DNA of 24,564 nt, taken from NCBI GenBank assembly GCA_020024085.1, contig JAHHUG010000011.1, positions 1-24,564 on the forward strand, written 5' to 3'. Origin of the DNA: Christensenellaceae bacterium. Lineage in GTDB: Bacteria > Bacillota > Clostridia > Christensenellales > CAAEEZ01. Within the stretch, counting starts at the first letter, position 1. Each line of letters starts with the position of its first letter. Shown piece by piece: positions 15,527 to 23,152 of the stretch. The notes beneath the pieces are model-generated. The model searched no databases, was not told the DNA's origin, and saw only the letters and a list, made by a program, of their open reading frames with translations. Position numbers and translations under genes: made by a program.

Positions 15527-16630
15527 AAAAAGAAATTATTGTTAATGTTTTTACTGGTAATTGCAAGTTGTTTTGTGGTATCTGGGTGTGATGAAACAAC
15601 CACAATATATGTTAAATTACAAGGTAAAAATAGTATGGAAAAAGAGTATCAAGTAAAGGAAAGTAGTATCAATAATATTCAAAAAAATAATGGCGAACTA
15701 ACTATTGATGTACTTAAAAATATCAATACTTCGTTGTATGAAGATGTACAAAATTTCTTAAATAGTGAAAAAATAGAGCCGATTGATGCTACCCTTGAAT
15801 TTGACAAGACAAAGGAAAATCCTTTTGCAATAACCGATGGTATAAATGGAATAAAGGTAAACGAAAATAAGTTAGTTAATGACATAATCGACAGTTTATC
15901 TCACAAAAATATCATATTAAATGTGAATTATGAAATAGTTGAACCAAAAGTTAAAAAAGATGACCTTATCAAACAAACAAGTTTTAGGAGTGAATATACT
16001 ACATTTTATTCAACGAGTAGTGCTAATAGAAAACATAATATCAAGCACGCGACAAATAAAATTAATGGTACAATTATACTCCCAAAATCGAAGTTTTCCT
16101 TTAATGAAGTTGTAGGAAAAAGAAGTTTAGATAATGGTTTTTTGTCTTCCATAATTATTGCAAACGGAAAATTTGTAGAGGGTGTAGGTGGTGGCGTGTG
16201 TCAAGTTTCTACAACATTATATAATAGTTTGCTTTTGGGTGGGCTTGTTATAAATGAGGCTCGCCAACATAGTTTGCCTGTTTCCTATACAGAGCCTTCA
16301 ACCGATTGTATGGTAAGTAGTTGGAGTGACCTTGTGGTTGAAAATATCTCCGATTATCCGGTGTACATTTTGGGAAAAGCCGATAACGAAAAGGTTACTT
16401 TTAAGGTGTATGGAATGGAGCTTGATTATCAAATTAAACGGGAGGCAAAAGTTACCGAAGTAGTACCGTATAAAACTATTGTAAACTCAACCGAGGAAAG
16501 AAAGGGTAAAAATGGTATTAAAAGCTATGCAAAGTTAATATATTATAGAAACGGTAGAGAGTTTTTTAGTGAAGTTATTAGAAACGATTATTATCTTCCA
16601 CAAGATGAATTGACCTTACAAATAGATTAG
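15524..16630 (+). CDS. VanW-family lipoprotein
   Basis: 368 residues. A lipoprotein signal peptide ends in the lipobox V-S-G-C with Cys22, so the mature protein is lipid-anchored outside the cell. Residues 85-140 resemble the peptidoglycan-binding type 4 domain that often precedes VanW. Residues 155-290 are the VanW domain, with G-G-G-V-C-Q-V-S-T-T-L-Y-N at 222-234 and F-S-F-N-E-V-V-G at 191-198. Residues 303-358 resemble a G5-like beta domain. The family's biochemical role is not known; despite the name it does not by itself mean vancomycin resistance, and no van genes are nearby. A Bacillus homologue, yoaR, is a sporulation gene as far as I recall, which would fit the sigma-G-like element. 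There is no SD before the ATG. Confidence 0.87.
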   Translation: MKKKLLLMFLLVIASCFVVSGCDETTTIYVKLQGKNSMEKEYQVKESSINNIQKNNGELTIDVLKNINTSLYEDVQNFLNSEKIEPIDATLEFDKTKENPFAITDGINGIKVNENKLVNDIIDSLSHKNIILNVNYEIVEPKVKKDDLIKQTSFRSEYTTFYSTSSANRKHNIKHATNKINGTIILPKSKFSFNEVVGKRSLDNGFLSSIIIANGKFVEGVGGGVCQVSTTLYNSLLLGGLVINEARQHSLPVSYTEPSTDCMVSSWSDLVVENISDYPVYILGKADNEKVTFKVYGMELDYQIKREAKVTEVVPYKTIVNSTEERKGKNGIKSYAKLIYYRNGREFFSEVIRNDYYLPQDELTLQID

Positions 16631-16690
16631 TTTTTGGTTAATAAAATAATTCTAAAAGTATATATATACTTAATAAGCATACTAAAAATA

Positions 16691-16724
16691 TTGACTAATT
16701 TTTCGTTTACTATTAGAATAGTAA
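16691..16724 (+). promoter_or_regulatory. Promoter of the phosphohexomutase gene with an overlapping inverted repeat
   Basis: TTGACT (16691-16696), 17 bases, TAGAAT (16714-16719). A perfect inverted repeat, TTACTATT (16707-16714), AG, AATAGTAA (16717-16724), covers the -10 box and the predicted start point near 16726, where a repressor would block initiation. Confidence 0.65.
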
Positions 16725-16739
16725 TAATAGAGGTGAGTT

Positions 16740-18485
16740 ATGAATTATTTGGAAGAATACAACTATTGGTTGACTAAGGTTACTAGTGATGAAAAGGCTG
16801 AATTAATTGCTTTAACCGAAGATGAAATACAAGAGAGATTTACTTTACCACTTAGCTTTGGTACTGCTGGTATGAGGGGTGTGCTTGGAACAGGTGTTTA
16901 TAGAATGAATAATTACACTGTTGCAAGGGCTACAACAGGACTTGCAAAGTTTATCCTATCAACAGATAAGGTAAATAAAAGCCGTGGTGTAGTAATCAGT
17001 TATGATACAAGGATTATGTCTACCGAGTTTGCTATTGTATCAGCAAAGGTACTTGCAAAGTTCGGTATTAAAGTTTATTTGTTTGAGAATGTTCGTCCCG
17101 TTCCGGTTTGCTCATTTGCAGTAAGACATCTTAATGCTTTTTGTGGAATTATGATTACAGCAAGCCACAACCCAAAAGAGTACAATGGATACAAAGTTTA
17201 CGGGGAGGACGGTGCTCAAATGTCACCAGAGGACACCGAAAAGGTGGTTGCATACATTAACGAAATCACCGACTACTTCTCTAGTGAAATGGTTGATGTA
17301 GATATCAAAGCAGAGGATATCCGTAATAGCGAAGGCAAGGTGATTGCAGATTATATTAACATTATCGGCAAGGACTTGGATAGTGCATACTATGACACCA
17401 TTGAAAAGCTATGTTTATCAAAGGATTGCATTGATAAGGTTAAGGACGAAATCAAGATTGTTTATACATCTATTCATGGTTCAGGATATGTTCCCGTTAC
17501 TACAATTTTAAGTAGATTGGGTATGCCACTATCAGTTGTTGAAAGTCAAGCTAACTTTGATGGTAATTTCCCAACCGTTGAATTGCCAAACCCAGAAATG
17601 CCTCAAGCTATGGAAAGGGCTGTTGAACTTGCAAAAGAGGTTAATAGTACCATTGCAATCGGTACTGACCCTGATTGTGACAGAATGGGTATCGCTGTTA
17701 AAAATAATGAGGGCGAATTTGTACTGCTTAATGGTAACCAAATTGGTGTGCTTTTAATGGATTATATCCTAAAAAGGAATATTGAAAAGGGTACTATGCC
17801 AGCTAACCCAGCAGTAATTAAAACTATTGTTACTACAAATATGGCATCAAAGGTTGCAAAAAAATATGCTGCAACAATGTTCAATGTTTTAACTGGCTTT
17901 AAGTTTATCGGCGAAAAGATAAAGGAGTGGGAGAAAACAGGCGAATATACCTATATGTTTGGCTATGAGGAGAGTTATGGTTCACTTTGTGGTACTCACG
18001 CAAGGGATAAAGATGCTGTTGTTGCTAGTATGCTTTTCTGCGATATGACTTGCTACTACTATTTGCAAGGCAAAACTATTTACGAAAGACTTCAAGAGTT
18101 GTTTGAGGAGTTTGGCTACTATAAGGAGTTAAGTGTTTCAATCGAATTCAAAGGTCTTGATGGAATGGACAAAATGGCAAATATTATGTCAAAACTTCAA
18201 AAAAAGTTTATTGATGAGCTTGCTGGAAATAAAGTAGATAATATCGAAGATTATAGTTCAAGTATTAGAAAGTTTTCAAATGGCGATACCGAAGTAATAT
18301 TGTTACCTAAATCAAAGGTAATTTTATATAACCTTGAGTGTGGCGATTGGGTTTGCGTAAGACCTTCTGGTACTGAACCAAAATTAAAAATGTATTCTTC
18401 AGCTTGTGGCAAAACTATGAATGATGCGATAAGTCTTGCAAATAAGTATATCGAAGATATCAAATCAATAATTTTAAGTTTATAA
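16740..18485 (+). CDS. pgcA: Alpha-phosphohexomutase (phosphoglucomutase/phosphomannomutase)
   Basis: 581 residues, matching the long PgcA-type enzymes of Firmicutes. It interconverts hexose 1- and 6-phosphates, feeding UDP-glucose, glycolipid and polysaccharide synthesis. The four active-site loops are all present: the phosphoserine loop I-T-A-S-H-N-P with Ser142, the metal loop G-T-D-P-D-C-D-R with Asp310, Asp312 and Asp314, the sugar-binding loop F-G-Y-E-E-S-Y-G at 407-414, and the phosphate loop R-P-S-G-T-E-P-K at 541-548. The ATG at 16740 follows AGAGGTG at 16729-16735. It is transcribed alone from its own promoter and ends at a clear terminator. Glucose versus mannose preference cannot be told from these motifs. 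Confidence 0.93.
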   Translation: MNYLEEYNYWLTKVTSDEKAELIALTEDEIQERFTLPLSFGTAGMRGVLGTGVYRMNNYTVARATTGLAKFILSTDKVNKSRGVVISYDTRIMSTEFAIVSAKVLAKFGIKVYLFENVRPVPVCSFAVRHLNAFCGIMITASHNPKEYNGYKVYGEDGAQMSPEDTEKVVAYINEITDYFSSEMVDVDIKAEDIRNSEGKVIADYINIIGKDLDSAYYDTIEKLCLSKDCIDKVKDEIKIVYTSIHGSGYVPVTTILSRLGMPLSVVESQANFDGNFPTVELPNPEMPQAMERAVELAKEVNSTIAIGTDPDCDRMGIAVKNNEGEFVLLNGNQIGVLLMDYILKRNIEKGTMPANPAVIKTIVTTNMASKVAKKYAATMFNVLTGFKFIGEKIKEWEKTGEYTYMFGYEESYGSLCGTHARDKDAVVASMLFCDMTCYYYLQGKTIYERLQELFEEFGYYKELSVSIEFKGLDGMDKMANIMSKLQKKFIDELAGNKVDNIEDYSSSIRKFSNGDTEVILLPKSKVILYNLECGDWVCVRPSGTEPKLKMYSSACGKTMNDAISLANKYIEDIKSIILSL

Positions 18486-18513
18486 TAATCTTTTAGATAA
18501 TATTTGGCAAAAG

Positions 18514-18537
18514 ACCACTAGAGATAGTGGTTTTTTT
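18514..18537 (+). terminator. Terminator after the phosphohexomutase
   Basis: ACCACTA (18514-18520), GAGA loop, TAGTGGT (18525-18531), T run. The same stem is used after the GtrA-like gene. Confidence 0.9.
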
Positions 18538-18642
18538 ATACAAAAAACTGTTTTAGTTCAAAATAAATTTTGCATTTCTATTTAATTTTACAATTTAATA
18601 TGATATAGTAGTATTAATTTATAACAAGGAGATTGTTGTAAT

Positions 18643-19452
18643 ATGGGGGATAAAAATACAAAAAAACTAGAGAATTTTTCGGATAAACAAACAGTTTATA
18701 ATAGGGAACTTACAAAGGAAAATAAAGAAGAACTTATTAAACTAAATGAAGAAGCAATGAAACTGGCTGAACAAATTGATGTTCAAGAGGAAGATTTTGC
18801 TGATAAACTAGAGGCACAAATACTTGTAGGCCAAGTATTAAACGAAAAGGAGGATATAATCGTGGATAAAGAGCCTATCTCAAAACCAGTAGCAGATGAG
18901 AGTTTGCCTACTAATTGTCAAAATGAAAAGGTAGAGGAAATTTTACCTAGTGAAAAATCAAAATTGCCTGAAAAAAAGGCGAAAAAGAAATTTCATATTC
19001 CTCAACCTATAAAGTATGCAATTTGTACAGCAAGTGCAGGATTGATTGAATTTATTACATTTTCAATTTTGGCAGCGTGTATGAAACAAGTTCCTGGTAC
19101 AATACCTTTTGGAGAACAAAACTTGGCTATTAATAACTTTGTGCCAACATTCATTGCGTTATTATTGTCAGTACTTTGGAATTTTACTATTAATAGAAAG
19201 TTTACATTCAAGTCAGCAGGAAATATTCCTAGAGCGATGTTTTTAGCATTCTTGTTCTATGTTCCATTTTTCCCATTTAAGTTATGGTTTAACGGAACAA
19301 TGCCAGCACACTTAGTCGGTGTTATGGGTGACGGTGCTCAATTCTTTATTGAAGTTTGCTCAATGCTTATTAACGGAGTATTGGAGTTCTGTTGGCAAAA
19401 GTTTGTTATCTACCGTAAGGAAGAAAACACAGCAGTTAAAAAGGAAAAATAA
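18643..19452 (+). CDS. GtrA-like membrane protein with a long N-terminal cytoplasmic extension
   Basis: 269 residues. The C-terminal half (about 122-258) is a GtrA-type four-helix membrane domain: helices near 124-146, 163-183, 198-215 and 232-252, with the family block W-N-F-T-I-N-R-K-F-T-F at 179-189. GtrA proteins are thought to help flip or retain polyprenyl-linked sugars for surface glycosylation. GtrA proteins are usually about 120-150 residues; the first 115 residues here are an added hydrophilic region, acidic and helical at 25-105 and Lys-rich at 106-117 beside the membrane. AAGGAGA at 18626-18632 supports the ATG, though its spacing of 10 is long. No glycosyltransferase is adjacent. 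Membrane domain is fairly sure, function is not. Confidence 0.75.
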   Translation: MGDKNTKKLENFSDKQTVYNRELTKENKEELIKLNEEAMKLAEQIDVQEEDFADKLEAQILVGQVLNEKEDIIVDKEPISKPVADESLPTNCQNEKVEEILPSEKSKLPEKKAKKKFHIPQPIKYAICTASAGLIEFITFSILAACMKQVPGTIPFGEQNLAINNFVPTFIALLLSVLWNFTINRKFTFKSAGNIPRAMFLAFLFYVPFFPFKLWFNGTMPAHLVGVMGDGAQFFIEVCSMLINGVLEFCWQKFVIYRKEENTAVKKEK

Positions 19453-19458
19453 TAAAAT

Positions 19459-19486
19459 AAAACCACTATTTTTTAGTGGTTTTTTT
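19459..19486 (+). terminator. Terminator after the GtrA-like gene
   Basis: AAAACCACTA (19459-19468) pairs with TAGTGGTTTT (19474-19483) around a T5 loop and is followed by more T. Confidence 0.9.
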
Positions 19487-19611
19487 ATTTTAAATGACTA
19501 TTTATGTTTTAATCTTTATTAGTTTGTATGCAATATATCATACATTATACTTACGTGTATTTGGGTATGTTTTGATAAAGTTTGATAATTATATTGATAT
19601 ATTTATATTTT

Positions 19612-19644
19612 TTTTATTAAAAAAGCACCTAAAGTTAGGTGCTT
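19612..19644 (-). terminator. Terminator of the degV gene
   Basis: On the minus strand a 10-base stem (19644-19635 with 19632-19623) is followed by a T-rich tail. It faces the GtrA terminator across about 125 bases of AT-rich DNA in which I see nothing else. Confidence 0.85.
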
Positions 19645-19649
19645 GATTT

Positions 19650-20537
19650 TTATTCTGCAGATTTGATGTCGATGTTATCTTTACCAAAGAAGCCTAAGGT
19701 AAGAGCACCTTGACCAGTATGTGTACCTATTATTGGAGATAACTCGGTAATATAATATTCGGTAATTCCAGTAACTTCACTTACTTTTTGTGCAAGTTTT
19801 TCAGCTTCCTCTCTATTGTCTGCATTTGCAATGGTAAAATAGGTTGTTAGTTCGTTTGATTGATACTTAACAATTTCTGCCATTTTCCTATAACAAAGTT
19901 TTTTACTCATTACTTTTTCTATATTCCTTAATTTGCCATCAGGGGTAATATATAGGATAGGTTTAATCTTCATTATAGTACCAGCAACAGCTGCTGCTTT
20001 TGGTAATCTACCACCACGATAAAGGTGCATTAAATCATCTACTGTGAAGTATATATTTTGTTTTGGGACAAGGTAGTTTAGTCTTTCAAAAACCTCATCA
20101 ATGGTTTTACCTTCGTTTCTTAATTTTATAGCTTCTAAACAAAGCATTCCCAAACCATTTGTAGTATTTTTAGAGTCAATAGAATAAATTTTTCTCTCTG
20201 GGAATTCGGCTTGAAGATTTTTGCAAGCTATTTCCATATTGTTTGCTGTTGCAGATAATCCAGATGAGAAACTGATGTTAAGTACATCGTATCCTTCAAC
20301 AATGAATTGTCTAATAAAATCTTCGCCATTTTTTGGAGATATTTGAGAAGTTTTAGCAATTTTACCATTTCTTAACAAAGCATAAAATTCACTATTTGAT
20401 AGGCTATCTTTTTTACCGTATGTATAGATATCACTATCAATAAAATACTCCATAGGTATAATATAAAAGTCGTTTGCTTCTATTGTTTGTGGGATATCAC
20501 AAGTAGCATCGGTGACTATAATAAAACTTTTTTTCAT
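19650..20537 (-). CDS. DegV-family fatty-acid-binding protein
   Basis: 295 residues, a full-length DegV/FakB-type protein. These cytoplasmic proteins bind one fatty acid; FakB members present it to the kinase FakA for phosphorylation into phospholipid synthesis. Family blocks are V-T-D-A-T-C-D-I at 8-15, T-S-Q-I-S-P near 63-68, S-F-S-S-G-L-S-A-T near 88-96, M-H-L-Y-R-G-G-R-L near 170-178, and the closing I-G-T-H-T-G-Q-G-A near 267-275. AGGAGC 7 bases before the ATG supports the start. It is a single gene divergent from the DUF2804 unit; no fakA-like kinase is nearby. Whether it works as FakB cannot be decided here. Confidence 0.92.
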   Translation of the reverse strand: MKKSFIIVTDATCDIPQTIEANDFYIIPMEYFIDSDIYTYGKKDSLSNSEFYALLRNGKIAKTSQISPKNGEDFIRQFIVEGYDVLNISFSSGLSATANNMEIACKNLQAEFPERKIYSIDSKNTTNGLGMLCLEAIKLRNEGKTIDEVFERLNYLVPKQNIYFTVDDLMHLYRGGRLPKAAAVAGTIMKIKPILYITPDGKLRNIEKVMSKKLCYRKMAEIVKYQSNELTTYFTIANADNREEAEKLAQKVSEVTGITEYYITELSPIIGTHTGQGALTLGFFGKDNIDIKSAE

Positions 20538-20606
20538 ATATGCTCCTTTTTATATTATATTACATTATAAGCAGTTAAAAAGTCAAGATGTTTTTATATG
20601 TAAATA

Positions 20607-20634
20607 TTGACTTAGGTTTATTATATGATATAAT
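20607..20634 (+). promoter_or_regulatory. Sigma-A promoter of the DUF2804 unit
   Basis: TTGACT (20607-20612), 16 bases, TATAAT (20629-20634). The predicted leader of about 98 bases before the ATG at 20739 shows no recognisable riboswitch. Confidence 0.65.
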
Positions 20635-20738
20635 GAACATATATATTTAATTGTATTAAAAATACCATTATTGCTATATAAACTTGCTATTTGGTGAACA
20701 TAGATTAATAATAGGGTTTGTATTATAGGGGGAATATT

Positions 20739-21776
20739 ATGAATCATAAGGTTGAAAAAGCTGGGAAACTATTGAATGAAAAGGGTGTTCTTAATGAGCC
20801 AGGGTATGCGTTCGATTTAGTTTTCGATTATGATAGAAAGGATATCAAAGCAAGCAAATTACTTATTAAAGAGTGGGATTATTATCTAATTACTAATAAG
20901 GATTATGCTGTTGCACTAACTATTGCAGATAATGGTTATATGGGATTGTTAAGTGCATCAATTATTGATTATAACAAGCCTAGTCAATATACTGGCAGTG
21001 TGCCTACATTGTTTCCACTAGGTAAATATAATGCTCCACGGACAAGTAAGGTTGGCGATTTCAAGGCTTCAACTAAAAGAGCACAGTTCAGTTTTACAAA
21101 TGATGGCACTACTAGAAGATTAACTTGTAATTACAAAAATTATAAGGATAAGCAGGATTTGATAGTGGATATTACATTGACTGAACCACCAAAAGATAGT
21201 ATGGTTATTGCAACTCCATTTTTTGAAAAGGAAAATAAGTTTTACTACAATCAAAAAATCAACTGTCTAAAGGCTAGGGGTTATGCAAAACTTGGTAGTA
21301 CGGAATATGTGTTTGATGATGATTATTCACTAGCAGTACTTGATTGGGGTAGAGGTGTTTGGAGCTATAATAATACATGGTATTGGGGTTCTATGAACAC
21401 TGTTCTTCCCGATGGTAGAAAGTTTGGTTTTAATATTGGATATGGCTTCGGTAACACTTCAGCAGCAAGCGAAAATATGTTGTTTGTTGATGGAGTTGCT
21501 CACAAGCTAGACCAAATCACATTTAACATTCCGGTCGACAAAAAGGGTAAAGATGACTATATGAGTGAATGGCAGTTTACCTCTAATGATGGTAGGTTTG
21601 AACTGAAATTTGTTCCTATTATTGATAGGTCAGCTGTTATTGATATTAAAGTAATGGGTTCTATTCAGCATCAAGTTTTTGGAAAGTTTTCAGGAAAAGT
21701 TGTGCTTGATGATGGAAGTGTGATAGAATTAAAAAATGAAATCGGTTTTGCCGAAAAAGTACACAATAAATGGTAA
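20739..21776 (+). CDS. DUF2804 family protein
   Basis: 345 residues from the chosen start. The whole length follows the DUF2804 pattern: H-K-V-E-K-A-G-K-L-L at the start, E-P-G-Y-A, Y-D-R-K-D-I, K-E-W-D-Y-Y, T-I-A-D-N-G-Y, then T-P-F-F-E, the characteristic L-D-W-G-R-G-V-W, and W-Y-W-G-S. No signal peptide or membrane segment; it appears strand-rich. The biochemical role is unknown. A TTG at 20718 also opens the frame, but AGGGGGA at 20727-20733 lies at proper distance from the ATG at 20739, so I use that. The next gene starts 15 bases after the stop and has its own strong ribosome site, so the two form one unit with a YhhN-type membrane protein, hinting at a lipid-related job. Confidence 0.85.
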   Translation: MNHKVEKAGKLLNEKGVLNEPGYAFDLVFDYDRKDIKASKLLIKEWDYYLITNKDYAVALTIADNGYMGLLSASIIDYNKPSQYTGSVPTLFPLGKYNAPRTSKVGDFKASTKRAQFSFTNDGTTRRLTCNYKNYKDKQDLIVDITLTEPPKDSMVIATPFFEKENKFYYNQKINCLKARGYAKLGSTEYVFDDDYSLAVLDWGRGVWSYNNTWYWGSMNTVLPDGRKFGFNIGYGFGNTSAASENMLFVDGVAHKLDQITFNIPVDKKGKDDYMSEWQFTSNDGRFELKFVPIIDRSAVIDIKVMGSIQHQVFGKFSGKVVLDDGSVIELKNEIGFAEKVHNKW

Positions 21777-21791
21777 TACATAGGAGGTCAA

Positions 21792-22472
21792 ATGTATTTT
21801 TATTTAGCATTAGTAGCAGGTATTTTGTCTGCGATTGCATTTTTGGTTATTAGAGTTAAAAAAGGTGGTGTAGCAGGTCTACTTGCAAAAACCTTCGCTA
21901 GTGTATGTTTTATTATTACAGCCTTTGCGGCAGTTAAGGTAAATCCTAATGGACTTGATTGGTTTATGTATGTTGCACTAGGTTTAATATTCGGTATGAT
22001 TGGAGATATCACATTAGATTTAAAGGTAGTTTATCCAGAAAAATCTTCTGTTTATCTTGCTAGTGGTATGACTGCATTTACTATTGGTCATATTTTCTTT
22101 ATTGTTGGTATGGCTATACATTATGGTATTCATTGGGCTGTTCCTGTTGTTGCAATAGTTGTTGGTATTATCGCAGTTTTGCTTGGACCTACATTAAAGC
22201 TAGATTATGGCAAGTTCAAAATACCTTCAATGGTGTATGGCATTACCCTTGCTTTCACTGCTTGTATGTCAGGCTATGTAATGGTTGTAAGTAATTTTAA
22301 AACAGCTTATATCATTATGTTTGTTGGTGCAGTTTCATTCTTGCTTAGCGACTTAATATTAAGTGGTATGTATTTTGGTAAGGATAAAAATACTCCTGTT
22401 AATGTAGTAATTAACCACGCATTGTATTATATTGCACAACTTTTAATTGCAAGTACTGTTTTCTTTATTTAA
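21792..22472 (+). CDS. YhhN/TMEM86-family membrane protein (lysoplasmalogenase-like)
   Basis: 226 residues with about eight membrane helices. Family blocks include G-M-I-G-D-I-T-L-D-L after the second or third helix, F-T-I-G-H-I-F-F-I in the middle, and G-A-V-S-F-L-L-S-D-L-I-L near the end, with the conserved Asp and His residues of the proposed active site. Characterised members (TMEM86B, a Legionella YhhN) cleave the vinyl-ether bond of lysoplasmalogens. Many anaerobic Clostridia make plasmalogens, so that activity is plausible here. AGGAGGTC just before the ATG is a very strong ribosome site. Follows DUF2804 in one unit and precedes a terminator. Confidence 0.87.
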   Translation: MYFYLALVAGILSAIAFLVIRVKKGGVAGLLAKTFASVCFIITAFAAVKVNPNGLDWFMYVALGLIFGMIGDITLDLKVVYPEKSSVYLASGMTAFTIGHIFFIVGMAIHYGIHWAVPVVAIVVGIIAVLLGPTLKLDYGKFKIPSMVYGITLAFTACMSGYVMVVSNFKTAYIIMFVGAVSFLLSDLILSGMYFGKDKNTPVNVVINHALYYIAQLLIASTVFFI

Positions 22473-22524
22473 TATAATCCCTAGTGAATTATTCTATTGT
22501 TTTGTGTAATTTCGTATTTATGGA

Positions 22525-22576
22525 TTATGTTAAGCATAAGAGCAGTTCTGCAACTTATATAAAAGGCAGATAAGTT
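22525..22576 (+). other. Run of three short hairpins after the YhhN-type gene
   Basis: TTATG/CATAA (22525-22539), GCAG/CTGC (22542-22551) and AACTTAT/ATAAGTT (22552-22576) follow each other directly, then the terminator at 22596. They lie in the 303-base gap between 22472 and 22776. This may be a structured 3' region or a small processed RNA; the stems are short and AT-rich, so chance is possible. Confidence 0.3.
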
Positions 22577-22595
22577 TAATAAAAATGATATTAAA

Positions 22596-22621
22596 AAAAG
22601 ACTGAATTATTTCAGTCTTTT
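22596..22621 (+). terminator. Terminator of the DUF2804-YhhN unit
   Basis: AAAAGACTGAA (22596-22606), TTAT loop, TTCAGTCTTTT (22611-22621): an 11-base perfect stem with T tail, about 125 bases after the stop codon. Confidence 0.85.
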
Positions 22622-22663
22622 ATTTTAATACATAAATATCTATGCAATATTTAGTTGTAAATA

Positions 22664-22687
22664 CAAAAATATTCCCTGTCGGGAATA
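22664..22687 (-). terminator. Terminator of the HPr-like gene
   Basis: On the minus strand TATTCCC, GACA loop, GGGAATA (22687-22670) is followed by five T. A second stem, ACCACTT/AAGTGGT (22695-22701 with 22718-22724), lies between the gene and this terminator. Confidence 0.75.
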
Positions 22688-22775
22688 CAAATGCACCACT
22701 TTTGTCCAAAATTATATAAGTGGTTATCGAATATTATATAGTATAAATATTATATATAGATATTATCTAAATATA

Positions 22776-23003
22776 TTATTCGATAAAAGGTGCTAACTCT
22801 GCAAGCAAATCATCGCAGTTATCAGAATAGATTTCCATAAAAACAGGTTGTGATAAGTCTAGCGAAAAAATACCAAGAATTGATTTAGCATCAATAACAT
22901 GTCTACCTGCACGAAGGTCCATATCGTAGTCATATTTATTGGTAATTTGTACAAAGTTTTTAACGTTTTCTGCCATTTTTAAATTGATTGTTACAGATTT
23001 CAT
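22776..23003 (-). CDS. HPr-like protein lacking the phosphocarrier histidine (Crh-like)
   Basis: 75 residues, slightly shorter than HPr. The second half aligns well: V-I-D-A-K-S-I-L-G-I-F-S-L corresponds to HPr V-N-L-K-S-I-M-G-V-M-S-L, so the regulatory Ser46 site (HPr kinase target) and its hydrophobic helix are kept. In the first half, the H-A-R-P active-site block of PTS HPr reads M-A-E-N, so the phosphate-accepting His15 and Arg17 are missing. Bacillus Crh likewise lacks His15 but keeps Ser46 and acts with CcpA in carbon regulation rather than in sugar uptake. GAGGAG 7 bases before the ATG and a near-consensus promoter show it is expressed alone. It is not beside whiA or yvcK homologues, where crh lies in Bacillus. 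Alignment is by eye. Confidence 0.8.
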   Translation of the reverse strand: MKSVTINLKMAENVKNFVQITNKYDYDMDLRAGRHVIDAKSILGIFSLDLSQPVFMEIYSDNCDDLLAELAPFIE

Positions 23004-23042
23004 TTACATACTCCTCTCTATTAGTACATATTTTATATATAT

Positions 23043-23071
23043 ATTATATACTAACTAATTATAAATATCAA
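23043..23071 (-). promoter_or_regulatory. Sigma-A promoter of the HPr-like gene
   Basis: On the minus strand TTGATA (23071-23066), 17 bases, TATAAT (23048-23043). The start near 23036 gives a leader of about 33 bases including GAGGAG. Confidence 0.75.
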
Positions 23072-23107
23072 CATAAAATAATACCAAAACGAAAAAATAT
23101 ATTTTTG

Positions 23108-23136
23108 TTGCATTTTAAGGTTTTAATTGCTATAAT
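23108..23136 (+). promoter_or_regulatory. Sigma-A promoter of the 246-residue unknown gene
   Basis: TTGCAT (23108-23113), 17 bases, TATAAT (23131-23136). Transcription would start near 23143, so the leader is only about ten bases and is mostly the ribosome site AGAGGTG. Confidence 0.75.
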
Positions 23137-23152
23137 CATATAAGAGGTGAAT

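Noticed and set aside
15524..16630. Vancomycin resistance from the VanW name
   Set aside because: VanW domains are widespread in spore formers without resistance, and no vanHAX or regulator genes are present.
18570..18614. Promoter before the GtrA-like gene
   Set aside because: Two partly overlapping candidates (TTGCAT with TTTAAT, TTTACA with TAGTAT) are equally weak; I cannot choose between them.
18514..19483. Mobile repeat formed by the shared ACCACTA stem
   Set aside because: The similarity is limited to the seven-base stem of two intrinsic terminators and does not extend outside them.
20554..20586. degV promoter on the minus strand
   Set aside because: TTGACT is present, but the TATAAT candidates lie 11 or 21 bases from it; no pair has acceptable spacing, so no promoter is annotated.
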